This document shows, piece after piece, positions 9,680-20,892 of a stretch of DNA of 64,000 nt. The DNA is from Isoetes taiwanensis (lineage: Eukaryota > Streptophyta > Lycopodiopsida > Isoetales > Isoetaceae): contig JAJEKV010000011.1 of the NCBI GenBank assembly GCA_021234155.1, positions 20,722,677 to 20,786,676 on the forward strand, in the 5' to 3' direction. Positions within the stretch are counted from its first letter, which is position 1; the number at the start of each line of letters is the position of its first letter. Both the position numbers and the translations under genes were made by a program. The notes below the pieces were generated by a model. That model was not told the origin of the DNA. It worked only from the letters and a program-made list of their open reading frames with translations, and searched no databases.

Positions 9680-11615
9680 GTCGCCCCCATTATCAGCAAG
9701 CCAGCTCTCCAATTGATCAATGTAAAGCCCAAACAATGTTGGAAGAGAGGGCATCCCTGATGAACCCCAATACTACTATCAAATGGTTGGCTTGTCGGCT
9801 GCAACCGACCCGAGCATCTTTCATATAGCCTGTACACTGCATTCTACAAATCTACAGGAACCCCCAGCTGTCGCAATCTTGCCCATAGTTTTTCCCGGGG
9901 CACAGTGTCAAATGCCTTCATAAAATCCACGAAGCAACAATATAGATCCTGACGGCGGTTCCTGCTGTCTTCAACCAGAGTTCGCAATGTGAAGATGTGG
10001 TCAATGGTTGAGTGTCGGGGTCTGAATCCTGCCTGGGTGAGGGCCCGTATCTCTGCTGCCTCTGCCCATCCCGTCAACTGATGCTCGAGAATCCCAGCAA
10101 GCAATTTTGCAAACACCGAACTGACCATGATTGTTCGGTAATTGACTGGGCAGTGCGGGTCACCTGCCTTATAGATGGGAACAACTCTGCTATTGGTCCA
10201 CTGCAGCGGGAAGCCTTCCTGTAATGCCTTGTTGAATAGCCCACTTAAGCAATTCTGCCTGCATACCATCCAGGTCCGGGGCTTTCCCATTGGCAAGACG
10301 CTGTAAGCCTTGTTCCACGTCCGAATCTGTGATTTCCAAAGACTTTGGCCTTCTTGCGGGGGGTGATGCCGCATGTGCACCCCGAGGGTCATATAGGCTG
10401 TTGCAAGTATTGCCTCCACCGCTTTCGGGAGTGATGTTCCCACGTGGGTCTGATCGCTTTCTAAGAACCTTTTCGCCCGAAGGTCCTGGGGTGACGTTCG
10501 AGGAGGTAAAACATTTCCCTTTGATGCGCTCAATGTACCTGGCTTTCTTAGCTTTAAGGAAGACGCGGTCTTTCTTGATTGCATGTGGGCGTAAAGCAGG
10601 GGCTGTGACTTGGCGGAGCCAGCGTTTGTGTTCCTTGCACTCTGCATCAAACCATTGATTACGTGGGAAGGTTGTGTTCACGAAGTCCGTCGGCGGGTGG
10701 CTTATCCCAAAGCATCTCTGCCCGCAGTCCTAAGCACATCAGTCAGCCGGCCTGTCTGTTGCTCTAGTGTAGCATATTGCAAAATTTCTGCCAGGTCATC
10801 TATAAGCATCTGGGCATAAGCCCCCGCATATTCATAATCCAATGCGCAGCTGAGGCATGTGAGGAGTTGTTGCCGCGGGGGTTCGCACAACCCGCCAAGC
10901 CAACTTCAAGTAAAGTGGTAAGTGGTGCAGTCGATCTCTTCATCCCTATTGGTTGTTCCCACGGAAGTGCTTGACGACATGCATATCCCGCTTTCGGGCA
11001 CCGGCACATAGTCCACCACACTAGATCCTCCCCCGTTTTCCGCGTCTACAAGTGCTCTTGCGGGTGGGCCGGCCCACCGTGCCGATCCATTGCAGATTAC
11101 CAGGTCAAAGATACCACAGAGCAAAAGCAATTGTCTACCATAGCGCGTGACCTGATTGTCATCTGATGTCCGTGGCCAAGCACCTTCTGCAGGATGCAGC
11201 TGCAATATATCATCAGTCAAGGGATCAAATCTCATGGGTTGTTCTACCCTGGTGCGCGCATTGAAGTCTCCAAGGAGTATGACACTGTCCAACTGCTTAT
11301 GCTGCTGTATGTCATCATATAGATCGACATAGGGGTCCAGCCTATCCACATCCGAGTGGGTGTGATAGAAGTTGCTTTCTGCATGTGGAAAGTAGCAGGT
11401 TGGTCTGCTACTGCAATTTTGCACACGCACCCACAAGTACCGGTTGTGCTTGTCTGTCTTGAACAAGGAGATTGACTGTGCCAAGGTCGTTCGATAGTAG
11501 CAGGCAACTCCTCCATGCCCCCGCTTTCCTGTGCAATCATTGAAGATTGAGTAGCGCTGGTATCCTGGCAAGTTGGGTATCCTGTGTCCTGCATGCTCCC
11601 ATGTTTCCATAAGGA
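9680..11615 (-). pseudogene. LINE ORF2, 5' half (endonuclease and RT fingers/palm)
   Basis: On the minus strand this is the upstream half of the LINE whose 3' half lies at 4141-5579. The apurinic-type endonuclease part (about 11615-10910) shows LLGDFNAR and, near its end, SSVVDYVP. The RT part (about 10650-9690) shows NYRTIMVSSVFAKLL, LTQAGFRPRHSTIDHI and CCFVDFMKAFDTVP, then GVHQGCP and, after a frameshift, GLYIDQLESWLADNGG. It continues across the E0 insertion into LIYADD. The N terminus of the endonuclease is missing: coding sequence stops at the purine tract near 11616, so the copy is probably 5'-truncated. No ORF1 is seen. Confidence 0.85.
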
Positions 11616-12160
11616 AGATGAAGAGGAGAAGGGCGGAGAAAGGATGAAAAATGAAGGAAAAGAAGAAAGAAAAATGGAGGCGAAAAGGGGGAAAGGCAGG
11701 GAAAAATGACACAAGAAAAAAAGGAGAGGGAAATGGGAAAAGAGAGGGCACGGGATAAAGAGGAAGAGAGTGGAGAAAGGAAGAAAAGGGGCACATAAAA
11801 AAGGCAGGGAAAAGGGAATAAAAAAAGGGCATGGAAAAGGGGAAAGGGAATGAGGAAAAGGAAGAAGAGAGGGAAAAAGAGCAGGGAATAATGGGAAGGG
11901 TGGAGAAAGGATGAAAATGGAAGGCCAAAAGTCCACCAGAAGAAGGGAAAGGGAAAAAGGAGAAGGGGAAAGGGAAGGGGAGGGAAGGGAAGAGGAGAGA
12001 GAAGGGGGTTAGAAAAAAAAGAAAAGGGAAAAGGAAAAAAGAAAACGTGTAGGGAAAATGGGAAAAAAGGGAAAAGGAAAAAAGAAAGTTTGGAGGAAAA
12101 TGAGGAAAAAAAGAAAGGCGGGATAGAGCAAAAGGCAAAGAAAAAGGGAAGGGTGTCTAA
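11616..12160. repeat. Polypurine tract 3
   Basis: About 540 bp is almost entirely purine on the plus strand, of the same style as tracts 1 and 2. It lies directly against the truncated 5' end of the LINE. Since purines are on the same strand on both sides, the LINE probably inserted within one long tract. Open frames here are compositional. Confidence 0.88.
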
Positions 12161-12297
12161 ACACAAAATCTCTTATAGTCCAACAATGTTGGGCTTGGTT
12201 TCTATTATATTAGATTTATGAAAAGGAGTTTGAGCTGAATAGTTTTTCGTCCATACAGCTTTCCAACTTATGTCCAGCAACGCTGGGCATCATTACT

Positions 12298-12850
12298 AGT
12301 CTTTATAGAATCTTCATTGGATGGCTTAGAATCTAGCAGAATCTAAGTGCATCTTCATAAAATCTTTGAGAATCTAGGAAATCTTGATGGAATCTTCGAG
12401 AATCTTGTGGAATAGAATCTAAGGGAATCTACATAGAATCTAAGAGAATCCACATAGAATCTAACAAAATCTAGGAGAATCTATATAGAATTTTGGAAAA
12501 TCTAGAGGATTCTTGTGATAACATTTGAAATCTAGAGGAATCTTTATAGAATCTTATGAATCTAGGGGAATCTTAGGGAATCTTTCACACTAAGTGTGTT
12601 TTCTAGGGGAATTTTGATAGAACCTAAGAGAATCTAAGAGTATCTATATAGAATCTTGGAGAATCTAGAGAAATTTTGGGAAAATCTTTGAAAATCTAGG
12701 GGAATCTTAAGAGAATCTTAAGTAATCTATGGGATCAAGAGAATCTAAGGGAATCTTCAGTAAAGCTTTGAGAATTTAGGATACTTTTTCTTGAACCTTG
12801 GAGAATCTAAGAGAAGCTTTATAGAATCTTCATTGGATGGCTCAGAATTT
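12298..12850. repeat. GAATCT-rich degenerate minisatellite, array 2
   Basis: Irregular GAATCT units are collinear with array 1 from about 12331 on. For example, both contain gattcttgtgataa followed by gaggaatctttatagaatct, and later aagagaatcttaagtaatct. The array is bounded by a direct repeat of about 30 bp containing ttcattggatggct (12303-12330 and 12822-12848). Confidence 0.85.
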
Positions 12851-13550
12851 GTGTACTCCCTCATAGTACAACCACTTGTATAATACATCAAAACATAAAT
12901 TACAATTCATATTGTTTTGCCACAAACAAACTACTATAATACAATATCATTAGAAATCACATTTCTTGAGGTGCTCAAATATTTTAATGTCATTGCTAAA
13001 TGGAAGCATGTGGAAGTCGCATGTACATGGTTTGAGGTGTATCTATATGGTATTTTATGCGTGGAAGTTGTATGTATATGTTGTTGTCTATATAACATTA
13101 TGATGGTAGAGACATAAAAGACGTTAGGCAATTTAAAGTACTAATTCATTTCATATATCATGGCATGATAAGTTAATTATTTGGATTGTATTGTATCAAT
13201 CAACAACATTGTATGTTCATTCATACAAGCATCTAGTGGTACAAACCCACTATCACAAAAAATAGTTTATTGCACAAAACGTATAAACATATGGCTTTTT
13301 TGCAGTAGTTTTTATATGATTTGAGATATGCATTTTATTTTCAGAATGAAGTATGTGTTTATAGAGAGCGCACAACCATTTATTATTGTTCAGGGCATTC
13401 CATGCATTTTATTACGGTTCCACCCATGTACGCATTTCTTTTCTACACTTAATACTGTATTTTCATATGCTTGGCATGCAGACAACGAACAACTCTGCTT
13501 TAGAGTTTTGTGCAGGTTTGTTTCTATTGATGGTTACTCCGGCGGAAGTC
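12851..13550. other. AT-rich intergenic, no gene seen
   Basis: Low-complexity AT-rich sequence with short open frames only. I see no domain, no RNA gene and no clear repeat boundary. Confidence 0.5.
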
Positions 13551-14415
13551 CAGTATTCAAGTGTGATACGAATATGGTAACTCGGGGGAGTGGTCTTGGA
13601 TGTTAGTCTTGGTGGACTAGCATGGGTGTCTAAGTTTGGCAGATTATTGGCAAGGCAAGGCAATAAAGGCAACCTACGATCTATATTTAATTATGATGCA
13701 AAAAGGCTTGCTAAATAAAAAAGGCTAAAGTCGTAGCAGAGACCTATAAATAGAAGTTGAACTTCAATTACACATATCTCGGCGACTAGAGGTCCGATTT
13801 AGGCGATTTTTACTTCAAGGAAACCAGCTCGGAGTCTAGTTTCTGCATTGGGTGGCACTTTCCGTAGTTCATCCGAATAAGAGAGATATGGCCGGCAGAG
13901 TGATAGGGGCTCAAAGAAGACTGCTCTAATCATTCGCTCTTGAATCTGATTCTAAGAAAGCCATTACTTTTTCCTCGACCTTCTAATGTTCTTGTTCAAT
14001 AACATGTTACTATCCTAGACATAACTCTTGGTGTTTTATATTGAGGACTCCCAGCTCGAGGGGGGAGCTACTAGTAGAAGCTGATTGTCAGGCCTTGCCA
14101 TAGTTATGCCAGTTCCTAGCGTTGAATGACCCAGTTGGATGGTGAACTACCATAGATTGGTTATTGTATCTAGACCTAGCTCTGGTTTTGGTGAACTAGA
14201 GCTTGGTCAATCCGAGTTACTCGTGTAACTCATATTTTGTATTTATTTGATTTGTGTTTATTTTAAATAGAGATTTGTCATTGCTGACAGTTTGATTGTG
14301 GATTACATAGCAATTCTGAATGGATTACAGATTGCACCATGAATTTTCTGGAGAAGACTTGAATAAGGGATTAGGGATATGAAAGGTATGGTTCATTGGT
14401 GTGATTTATAAGAAT
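13551..14415 (+). repeat. Probable LTR remnant upstream of a tRNA-Met primer site
   Basis: The sequence before the primer site has the look of an LTR (a direct-ended leader containing tcggcgactagaggtccgatttaggcg, a style common in plant LTRs), but the left boundary and a partner LTR are not visible. The end directly before the primer site would be the LTR 3' end. No retrotransposon coding sequence follows it, so this is an isolated fragment or one interrupted by later events. Confidence 0.4.
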
Positions 14416-14427
14416 TGGTATCAGAGC
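14416..14427 (+). promoter_or_regulatory. Retrotransposon primer-binding site (initiator tRNA-Met)
   Basis: TGGTATCAGAGC is the usual plant LTR-retrotransposon primer site complementary to the 3' end of initiator tRNA-Met. Downstream, two imperfect units of about 75 bp (about 14440-14515 and 14516-14590), each containing gttggt...gattgcaaactg, form a short tandem repeat. Confidence 0.75.
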
Positions 14428-14642
14428 CTGGTTATTCTTTTCGTTTGCAAGTCATCCGGTTGGTACTGGAGATTGCAAACTGGAATAGAGATTCTTATTT
14501 CGCTATTCTTGAGGTTTGCAACTCATCTAGTTGGTGCCGATGATTGCAAACTGAAAGAGAAATCCTTATCTTGGGAACACATATGATTTCTCCCCATAAA
14601 TTTAATTCATTACCAGAGGTATTGTTCAGAGAATAAGACTAT

Positions 14643-15218
14643 GATTAACTGGTTCTGCATAGAGATCTTAAATCTGCCATTTTAAGAATAGAATAGAATA
14701 GTTTTTTAGCGTCCACGGAGACCGACTGGCCTATGGGACCCAAACAAAAAAGAGAGCAGCAGGCGTATTACTGACAGGATTAAAAAACCCTCGCCCCGAA
14801 GGGTTTTCGAGGGAAAAACCTTAGCAGCAATAGGTCTGCTGACATGCTGTACAATTGTGTAGGACAGTTCAATACCGTCCCAGAGGACACAACTGAGTCC
14901 GTGCATCCATAACCTCCTGGAGGTATGACCCCAACAAACCGACTGGCGCCGTATTCAATAACTCATGTAACGGTTGGCCAGGCACTAGTAATCGAATATA
15001 TCGCTCTCTGATATGGGCAAGAGGACTGATGCTCTACTTGTATTAGTAATGGGGACCTTAAAATCCATTGCCCCTAAGCCATGGGTTCAAATACGATTAA
15101 CTGATTCTGCGTAGAGACCTTAAATCTGCCATTTTAAGAGGATTGGTGCTCTGCTTGTATTTGATTTCTTGTTAAATTAAAGTTTGACGTCCTTCCAAAA
15201 AAAAAAAAAAAAAAAAAA
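14643..15218 (+). repeat. Tandem SINE-like repeat, first unit split by a LINE
   Basis: Two units share gattaactg-ttctgc, ttaaatctgccattttaag and agga-tg-tgctct-cttgtatt. The first unit starts at 14643, is broken at about 14690 by a LINE fragment and resumes at about 15021. The second starts at 15095 and is intact. The array ends in a run of about 22 A (15197-15218). Between the units lies gggttcaaatac, close to a Pol III B-box. The poly(A) end and B-box suggest a SINE, but an A-box and target duplications were not identified. Confidence 0.5.
14690..15020 (-). mobile_element. LINE 3'-end fragment (same family as 4141-11615)
   Basis: A (TATTC)n tail on the minus strand is followed by the family 3' terminus (tttttagcgtccacggagacc on the plus strand). 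Next comes the conserved hairpin ccctcgcccc...cgaggg and a remnant of the C-terminal ORF2 region (cctcctggaggtatga, cggttggccaggc, both matching 4370-4450). The fragment is strongly 5'-truncated. A short aag/aaga on each side may be the target duplication. Confidence 0.8.
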
Positions 15219-15701
15219 CATTAACAAGCACATACTAGGAAACAAAAGAAATTGAGTTGCATCCACGGGCTTTTTAGATTGTACTAAGTCCCCTATCCAA
15301 CGACCTCAGTAAACTCATGGACGTTTCACTAAGAATAAGCACAAAATAATAGGGGGAAGGGAGGATAGTTGTTTTGCATATTATCGCAATGGTTTGATTT
15401 GATTTTAAGTATAGATAATGTGAAATGCGCCAAATTGGGAATAACATATATGTAAAATTGGGAATAACATATATGTATATCGTTTCGAAGGTTAATGCTT
15501 AATTGGGCCCCCCCATAATGGCAAATGTGCGGGTTTGGAATTGACAAATGATTGGACATGACTGTTCTCCATAATTGAACAACACAAACATCATTTAATA
15601 ATCGAAGACATGCTAATGGATGGAGGGCATATATTATTGCTTGCTTTTATTGTCATGCTACCATACTCTAGAGGGAGAAGAATTGATCTTAAACAAGCAC
15701 A

Positions 15702-16244
15702 ATGGAGAAGTGGGTGCTTCCAATGCTTTTGCTTCTAGTGCTCTTACCATTTGTGATGTGCACCACAATGGAGCCTGAAGTTTTCCACCTAAAGTTCTAT
15801 ATGCATGTCTACTCTAATCTAACTGCAGTCACAATTGCAGGCAATAACAGAAATATGGTTGATGTTGGTTTTGGCACTATGGGTGTGGGTGATAATCTAC
15901 TTACAGAGGGTGAGACTGCTTCATCTACATTCTTGGGAAGAGCTAAAGGAATAGTATTAGTATCTAGTAAGGAAGATTCATCGTTGTCCTACCACCTCAC
16001 TTTCAACATTCAATCCGAGAATTACAAAGGATCTCTTGCCGTCCAAGGTATCGACACAAGAAATGGCTTGGGTACTGGGGGGGAACTTGCCGTGCTTGGT
16101 GGAACTGGTGACTTCAGTCTAGTGGTTGGAATTGCGAAGATGCAGGATGTGCAAATTCACATTAAGGGTTATTCTATTCAGGTTTGGGATATCACTGTTT
16201 GTCGCCAGTTTAGTGCTACATTCCTTAACCAATATTTTCCATGA
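15702..16244 (+). CDS. Dirigent protein
   Basis: An uninterrupted 180-residue frame. Dirigent proteins are secreted and act in the cell wall, where they steer stereoselective coupling of phenoxy radicals such as coniferyl alcohol radicals in lignan and related pathways. Residues 1-22 form a signal peptide (MEKW, then a Leu-rich core, ending near CTT). The family features follow in order: FYMHVYSN at 32-39, FGTMGVGDNLLTEG at 57-70 (the D-x-LTEG box), GRAKGIVLVSS at 79-89, YKGSLAVQG at 108-116 and ELAVLGGTGDFSLVVGIA at 128-145. The length matches the family (about 180-190). The first Met is used because the signal peptide follows at once. The family is often single-exon, consistent with this gene. 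The substrate cannot be told from sequence. The last 15 residues diverge from the usual beta-strand end. Confidence 0.93.
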   Translation: MEKWVLPMLLLLVLLPFVMCTTMEPEVFHLKFYMHVYSNLTAVTIAGNNRNMVDVGFGTMGVGDNLLTEGETASSTFLGRAKGIVLVSSKEDSSLSYHLTFNIQSENYKGSLAVQGIDTRNGLGTGGELAVLGGTGDFSLVVGIAKMQDVQIHIKGYSIQVWDITVCRQFSATFLNQYFP

Positions 16245-16978
16245 TGGAATAGAATACTACGATTCACCGCTTATGGTAGCTAGCTTGTTTGATTTAGCAC
16301 TATGGTAGTGTAGTGCTCCATTGCTATGTTTGAGAACCTAGCTGAGTTATGATGCAGGCTATAAACCATTAAGAGTTCAATTTTATGGAATTTGTGGTGA
16401 TTCTTATCTGGAGCCATTTTTCATCATTTGAATGTCTTTTTTTACTAAAACAAGGCGCAAACACATCATGAATTACTCCAATGCCATGTTTAATTGTTTT
16501 GTGTGTTCAAATTCTCGCTCTATTATTTTCTTCGCTTTATATGTCTTCGTATTTCCTCTTTATACTCCTCTCTTTATTCTCTCTTTCTATTCTTTATTTT
16601 GGTCTCTCCTTCTATTCTATATTTTTCAAGGTAACATTTGAATTTTGGAAATGGAACATTTGTATCTTTGACGTTATTCTACTTGTTTTTAAGATCCAAA
16701 AATCTTTCAAGGGAAAGTGTTTGCTTGATTTACTTCATCAAGCAAAGGTATTGCAATAGCAACAGGGAATTTGCATATTAAGGGAGTTTGCATACTGCCT
16801 GCTTAGGGAATGCCTGATAGAGGAAAACCTGGAATGTGGTAGGAAAATACAAGCCTACATGAATCAATTCATGTATTGAGTGACTATCTCATTTGTCTGT
16901 TTGCTTCTTGTGAATGTTTAGATGAAGCAAGACAAGCTTTTAGCAAGGTTGTGAAACCAACTGTTTATACATGAAATG
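16245..16978. other. 3' flank of the dirigent gene, no gene seen
   Basis: AT-rich sequence that probably contains the dirigent 3' UTR. Several TTTTATTC-type pyrimidine stretches lie near 16500-16620. No coding frame is convincing. Confidence 0.45.
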
Positions 16979-17441
16979 CAATTCTAGAATGGGGCTCGCA
17001 TGAAAACGACAAAAACCTCCCCCGTTTAGCAGCCCTGCGTTGTCCAAGTCCCTTGCCGAGATTTTATCGCTAGGCTTTTCATTCATGTCAGCAGTTTTTC
17101 TATAATAGTCTAGAGTGAGTAGCTGCACATCACATGCTACCCAAAAAATGAAAAACATAGGGAATATCCAGTTATAACACCTGGACCCCAAATAAAATTG
17201 TGTGCTACAAATGTTGGCTAGTGTACATGCCGAGAGCTTATCGCCGGGATTAAAATCTCGGCAAGGAGCTTGGACAACGCAAGGCTGTTAAACGTTCCCA
17301 CAAAAAAAACCCACACTCCACAGAGAATACCGAATTCCCGCATCACCCCTGGACCTGCACATCACCAACAAAAAAACCAATAGAAAAAAAAGCATCGAAA
17401 AGCGAGGGACTGGTCACGCGTGCCACACGACGGGAAAAAAA
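16979..17441. repeat. Foldback repeat family R, copy R1
   Basis: It starts with attctagaatggggctc, matching 23757-23773. It contains gggaatatccagttata followed by ggaccccaaa, matching 23170-23205 and the complement of 22140-22165. It ends at gggactggtcacgcgtgcca and a run of A. Inside, about 17018-17068 (ttagcagccctgcgttgtcc, ttgccgagatttta) is repeated in inverted orientation at about 17231-17294. This copy can therefore fold into a stem of about 50 bp. No coding content. Confidence 0.75.
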
Positions 17442-18089
17442 AAAAAAAAAAAAACTTTTTAAGTCTGATTTACACCAGACCTTAAGACTTCTAAGTCCAT
17501 TTGGACATAAAAGACTTTTAACTGCAGTCCTGAATTAGATACAGGTGACTATCCAATCCAGGCCTTGATTTGAGATTTTAAGTCACAAAAGGTAAAAGAT
17601 ATGGACAACTAAGTCAACAAAGAAATAAGATAGAAACGATTAAGATATAAAGAGTAAATACTCCACGATTACAACGGAAATGAAGTACTAGACAAATTTT
17701 GACAAGAAGTCAAGTTATTAGCATTCTCAATACTCCACAGTTACAATAGAAATGAAATACTAGAGAAATTTTGATAATAAGTTAAGTTACTAGCGTCCTA
17801 AATACAAAAAGGTTGTTTCAAAGTTTGAAACTAGAAGTAAAGTATCTAGCAAAATGCAAAAGAGAAGCTGAAGATATTATTGATGGAGAAAAAACCTTCA
17901 AATCTATGCAGATTACAATTAAAATAGCATACAGACCAGTACAAATGCCTTTCAATTCGTATAAACTGAAATATATACATGGGATAGACAAGTAGTAGCA
18001 TTTGGGCATAAGACATAGTTAAAGCCTAAATATTTTCTCTGGGACATGAAATAACAGCTTAAAGCATAGAAATACTAGATTCTTAGCTT
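17442..18089. other. Intergenic, no gene seen
   Basis: Starts with a poly(A) run and a small duplicated motif (tactagacaaattttgacaa near 17690 and tactagagaaattttgataa near 17760). It may hold the 3' UTR of the minus-strand gene at 18090-19593. Nothing else supported. Confidence 0.4.
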
Positions 18090-19593
18090 TCAAAGCCATG
18101 TGTCAAATTCTGAGTGAAGATAAAGTGTTCCGATGTCAACAATAGTCTGCAAGTCATGTTCGCACAAAAATACTTTTGCACAAACTCCAAGTGTTCGAAC
18201 TTCACATGGAGGGATAAGTTCGGTTACCTGCAGTGGAACCAAATGCAAGTTAGCCTGAGAAGGGTAAATGCATAAGCCACAAACAGGTAAGCAATGAACT
18301 CATCCGGCTTAACGCCTTTCACCATAAAACAAACACGTAAAAATCATAATACTTAGGCCCATCAGTTAGAAAAATGAATTCTTAAATTAATACAACAGAA
18401 ATAGAGGTAGTTTAATAGGTCAAATATGATGAGCTCTAATGCTGCTGCAGTAAGTAATAACACCGTTAAACAAAGCAAACTACTTAAGAAAGCCTGCATT
18501 TGAATTTACACAAGAAGGAAGCAAGGTCCAAAGTCTACGAATCTACATTCAAGGTTAATGTACAGCTCATGCATTATAGAGATGTTGCAGCCAAAGCTGC
18601 CTGTGCATTTAAAGCATAAATCTCACGCTAAAATAGAAGGAGCGAAGACTAGAGTATCTGTAAGAAGTGGCAATAGATCTATAAGCAATGGAAATACAAC
18701 AAAATGAGCAAAGAACGACAAAAAATAGATAAACTGGTTGATAAGGACTACGAAAATAACTTGAATATGAAAGCCCTTGGATTGACATGATGGCAGCTAT
18801 GTAGCAAACCAGAATAGCAGGGGAAAAAACTACTAGAAGTAGCAAAGGAAGTGGAAATCTTAATGAGAGATGGCAGATTATGCTGGAAAAGAAGGTTATA
18901 AATACGGATAAAGGAAATGAGAATGAAAATACAATACAAAGGGATATGATCTCTGTTCAGAGGACAAGCGAGTTGGAATCTATAATAGATACAAAATATA
19001 GGCCAGATACACCAAAATAAAGGATAGAGAAAATGAATAGAGCACATATCTCAGCTATTGAGGATTACAATTCAGAAAATAAATATAAATATGTTCCCCC
19101 ATAAGGGTACCAAACTTAGGTGGCAAAATCCTATAATCACAGCTTACGTATTTACAACTATAATAATGAGTTCACACTAAGGAAACAGCAGATATCAAGT
19201 CTACAAAGCACAATGAATTAAGCGAATCACGCACATTAGTAATAGCGTATTCTAACCATGAATTTCCAGTGGAGTTTTATCTAATCCACAATATATGCAT
19301 AACACAGTCAAAATCAAATCAAGATGTTTCTAGAACTGGCGAGTGTTTGGATGAGCATATAGATCCTGAAATGGCAAGCAAAATAGTGGATCTACTATTT
19401 TATACAAGGAACACAGCAAAAAATACATATCAGGGTATAGATAAATCGAGGACTCTATTAACATTTATAAGCCAACGAAGTGTGAAATAACAGATTTGTG
19501 TAGCAGCCCAAAGCAAAAGTGGAGTCTACATTCTAAGTTGACTAGATAAACTTTAAAATAATAATAAAGAACCTGATCCGTCTTGTAGGCCAT
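18090..19593 (-). CDS. Unrecognised spliced gene, two exons seen
   Basis: On the minus strand, an open stretch ends in ATGGCCTAC...GATCAG followed by a GT donor (exon down to 19573). A 3' splice site with branch-like ggctaact and ccactgcag opens a second exon at 18227. That exon reads VTELIPPCEVRTLGVCAKVF and on to LYLHSEFDTWL, and stops at TGA (18092-18090). From the Met at 19593 the joined peptide has only 52 residues. The frame is open upstream as far as about 19680 (HLDPSEIPPEVVISKITFAE), so the true start may lie further 5' behind another intron. The ELxP...LG...L pattern recalls small OB-fold proteins such as the telomere CST subunit TEN1, but the similarity is too weak to name it. Exon sense and splice sites look real; function unknown. 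Confidence 0.4.
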
Positions 19594-20892
19594 GATTTTG
19601 ATATCTTCGGCAAATGTAATCTTGGAAATGACCACTTCAGGAGGGATTTCAGATGGATCTAGATGGATCTGGACCTGGCACTTCTTTACTCAGTAAACCA
19701 ATAGGGATTTCGTGAGCTAGTCAAGCCTTCAATATCGCCAGAGTCGCAAACCCTTCCACACTTTTCGAATTTTTGCCTCAGCGGGGTAGAAGAAATCGAC
19801 TTGCAATCAGAGAACAAACATAGAGTACGGCTTGTCTAAATAATGAAAGTGTAAAATCGTGAGGCAACAAGGGCTCCATCTGTAAAAATCATTCTGCAAC
19901 TATGCCAAATACGCCGATTCTGTTAGGGCTAGGCCTAGCATCTGCTTCCACTGTGATCTGGCAGTGATCAGGCCGTTTGTTTAAGCCCTAAACCTAATTT
20001 AAAAGGCACAAAATATTTTCCTTTGTAGAATGAAAGATATAGCAGGAAATTGCATTTTATCTGCAACGTAATTAAAGAATCTAGCATTTGAATTTTGCAT
20101 TTCCATGGTCTAGAACCATAAGGGGCTATAAGGGGCTGTATGAAGACGACACATGTCAATCTCCATCTATTAAATTGAACAAGTTACAGAATATTCTTCC
20201 TATAAACATACGGAACCCATGATATCTTCCTGAATATATACCGTCAAGATAATGCTCAAATAGAAATAGGGGAATCTAGTGTAACACTCTTGATGGAGAA
20301 ACGAGAAGATAGAGCACAAAGTATTTCTAAGAACGTTAATGAACACATGTTAGATTAGGAGAAAAGATGTGCCATAAGCCTGTCTTGAATGACTCTCTAC
20401 TCTTAGTTTCGGAAATGTTTAATATAATAGGCTAGATACCATAGATAAAATGGCTACGCAATCTATCAAAGAGGACCAAGTATAGGCTAAAGGTCAAAAG
20501 GTCGATCTAATGGTTGCAAAATTTGAAAAAAAAAAAAATCCAACTTGATACTCATGGATATGAGGTCTATGAAGTCCAACAATGAACATATAGTTAGAGA
20601 TTATGAAAATGCAAACTATTAAGGTGAGAGACAACTGGGATAGTGGCAATCGTGGCACAAATAGTAGCCTATACCATGAACTCAATCTGAAGATATACTG
20701 TCTAGAATAATGTTCCAATAGGAACAAGGGAATCTAGCATAACAATATCATAACAACATCAGTTTCCAAAGAGGTAAACTAGGAACATTAGATCTACTAA
20801 GGAGGGTATACACTTGCATAAGTCAGCAGCATAATAGTCAACATAAAAAAAAAAAAAAAAAAAAAAAACAACAACAACATTTGCACCTTGAA
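19594..20892. other. Upstream region of the minus-strand gene, then intergenic
   Basis: 19594-19950 is the likely 5' UTR and promoter side of the unrecognised gene. From about 20160 to 20892 I see no gene. A run of about 24 A (20845-20868) directly precedes the foldback repeat, possibly a retroposon tail. The phrase gaacccatgatatcttcctgaatatataccgtcaagataatg near 20215 has a diverged relative near 20675-20715, indicating an old local duplication. Confidence 0.4.
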
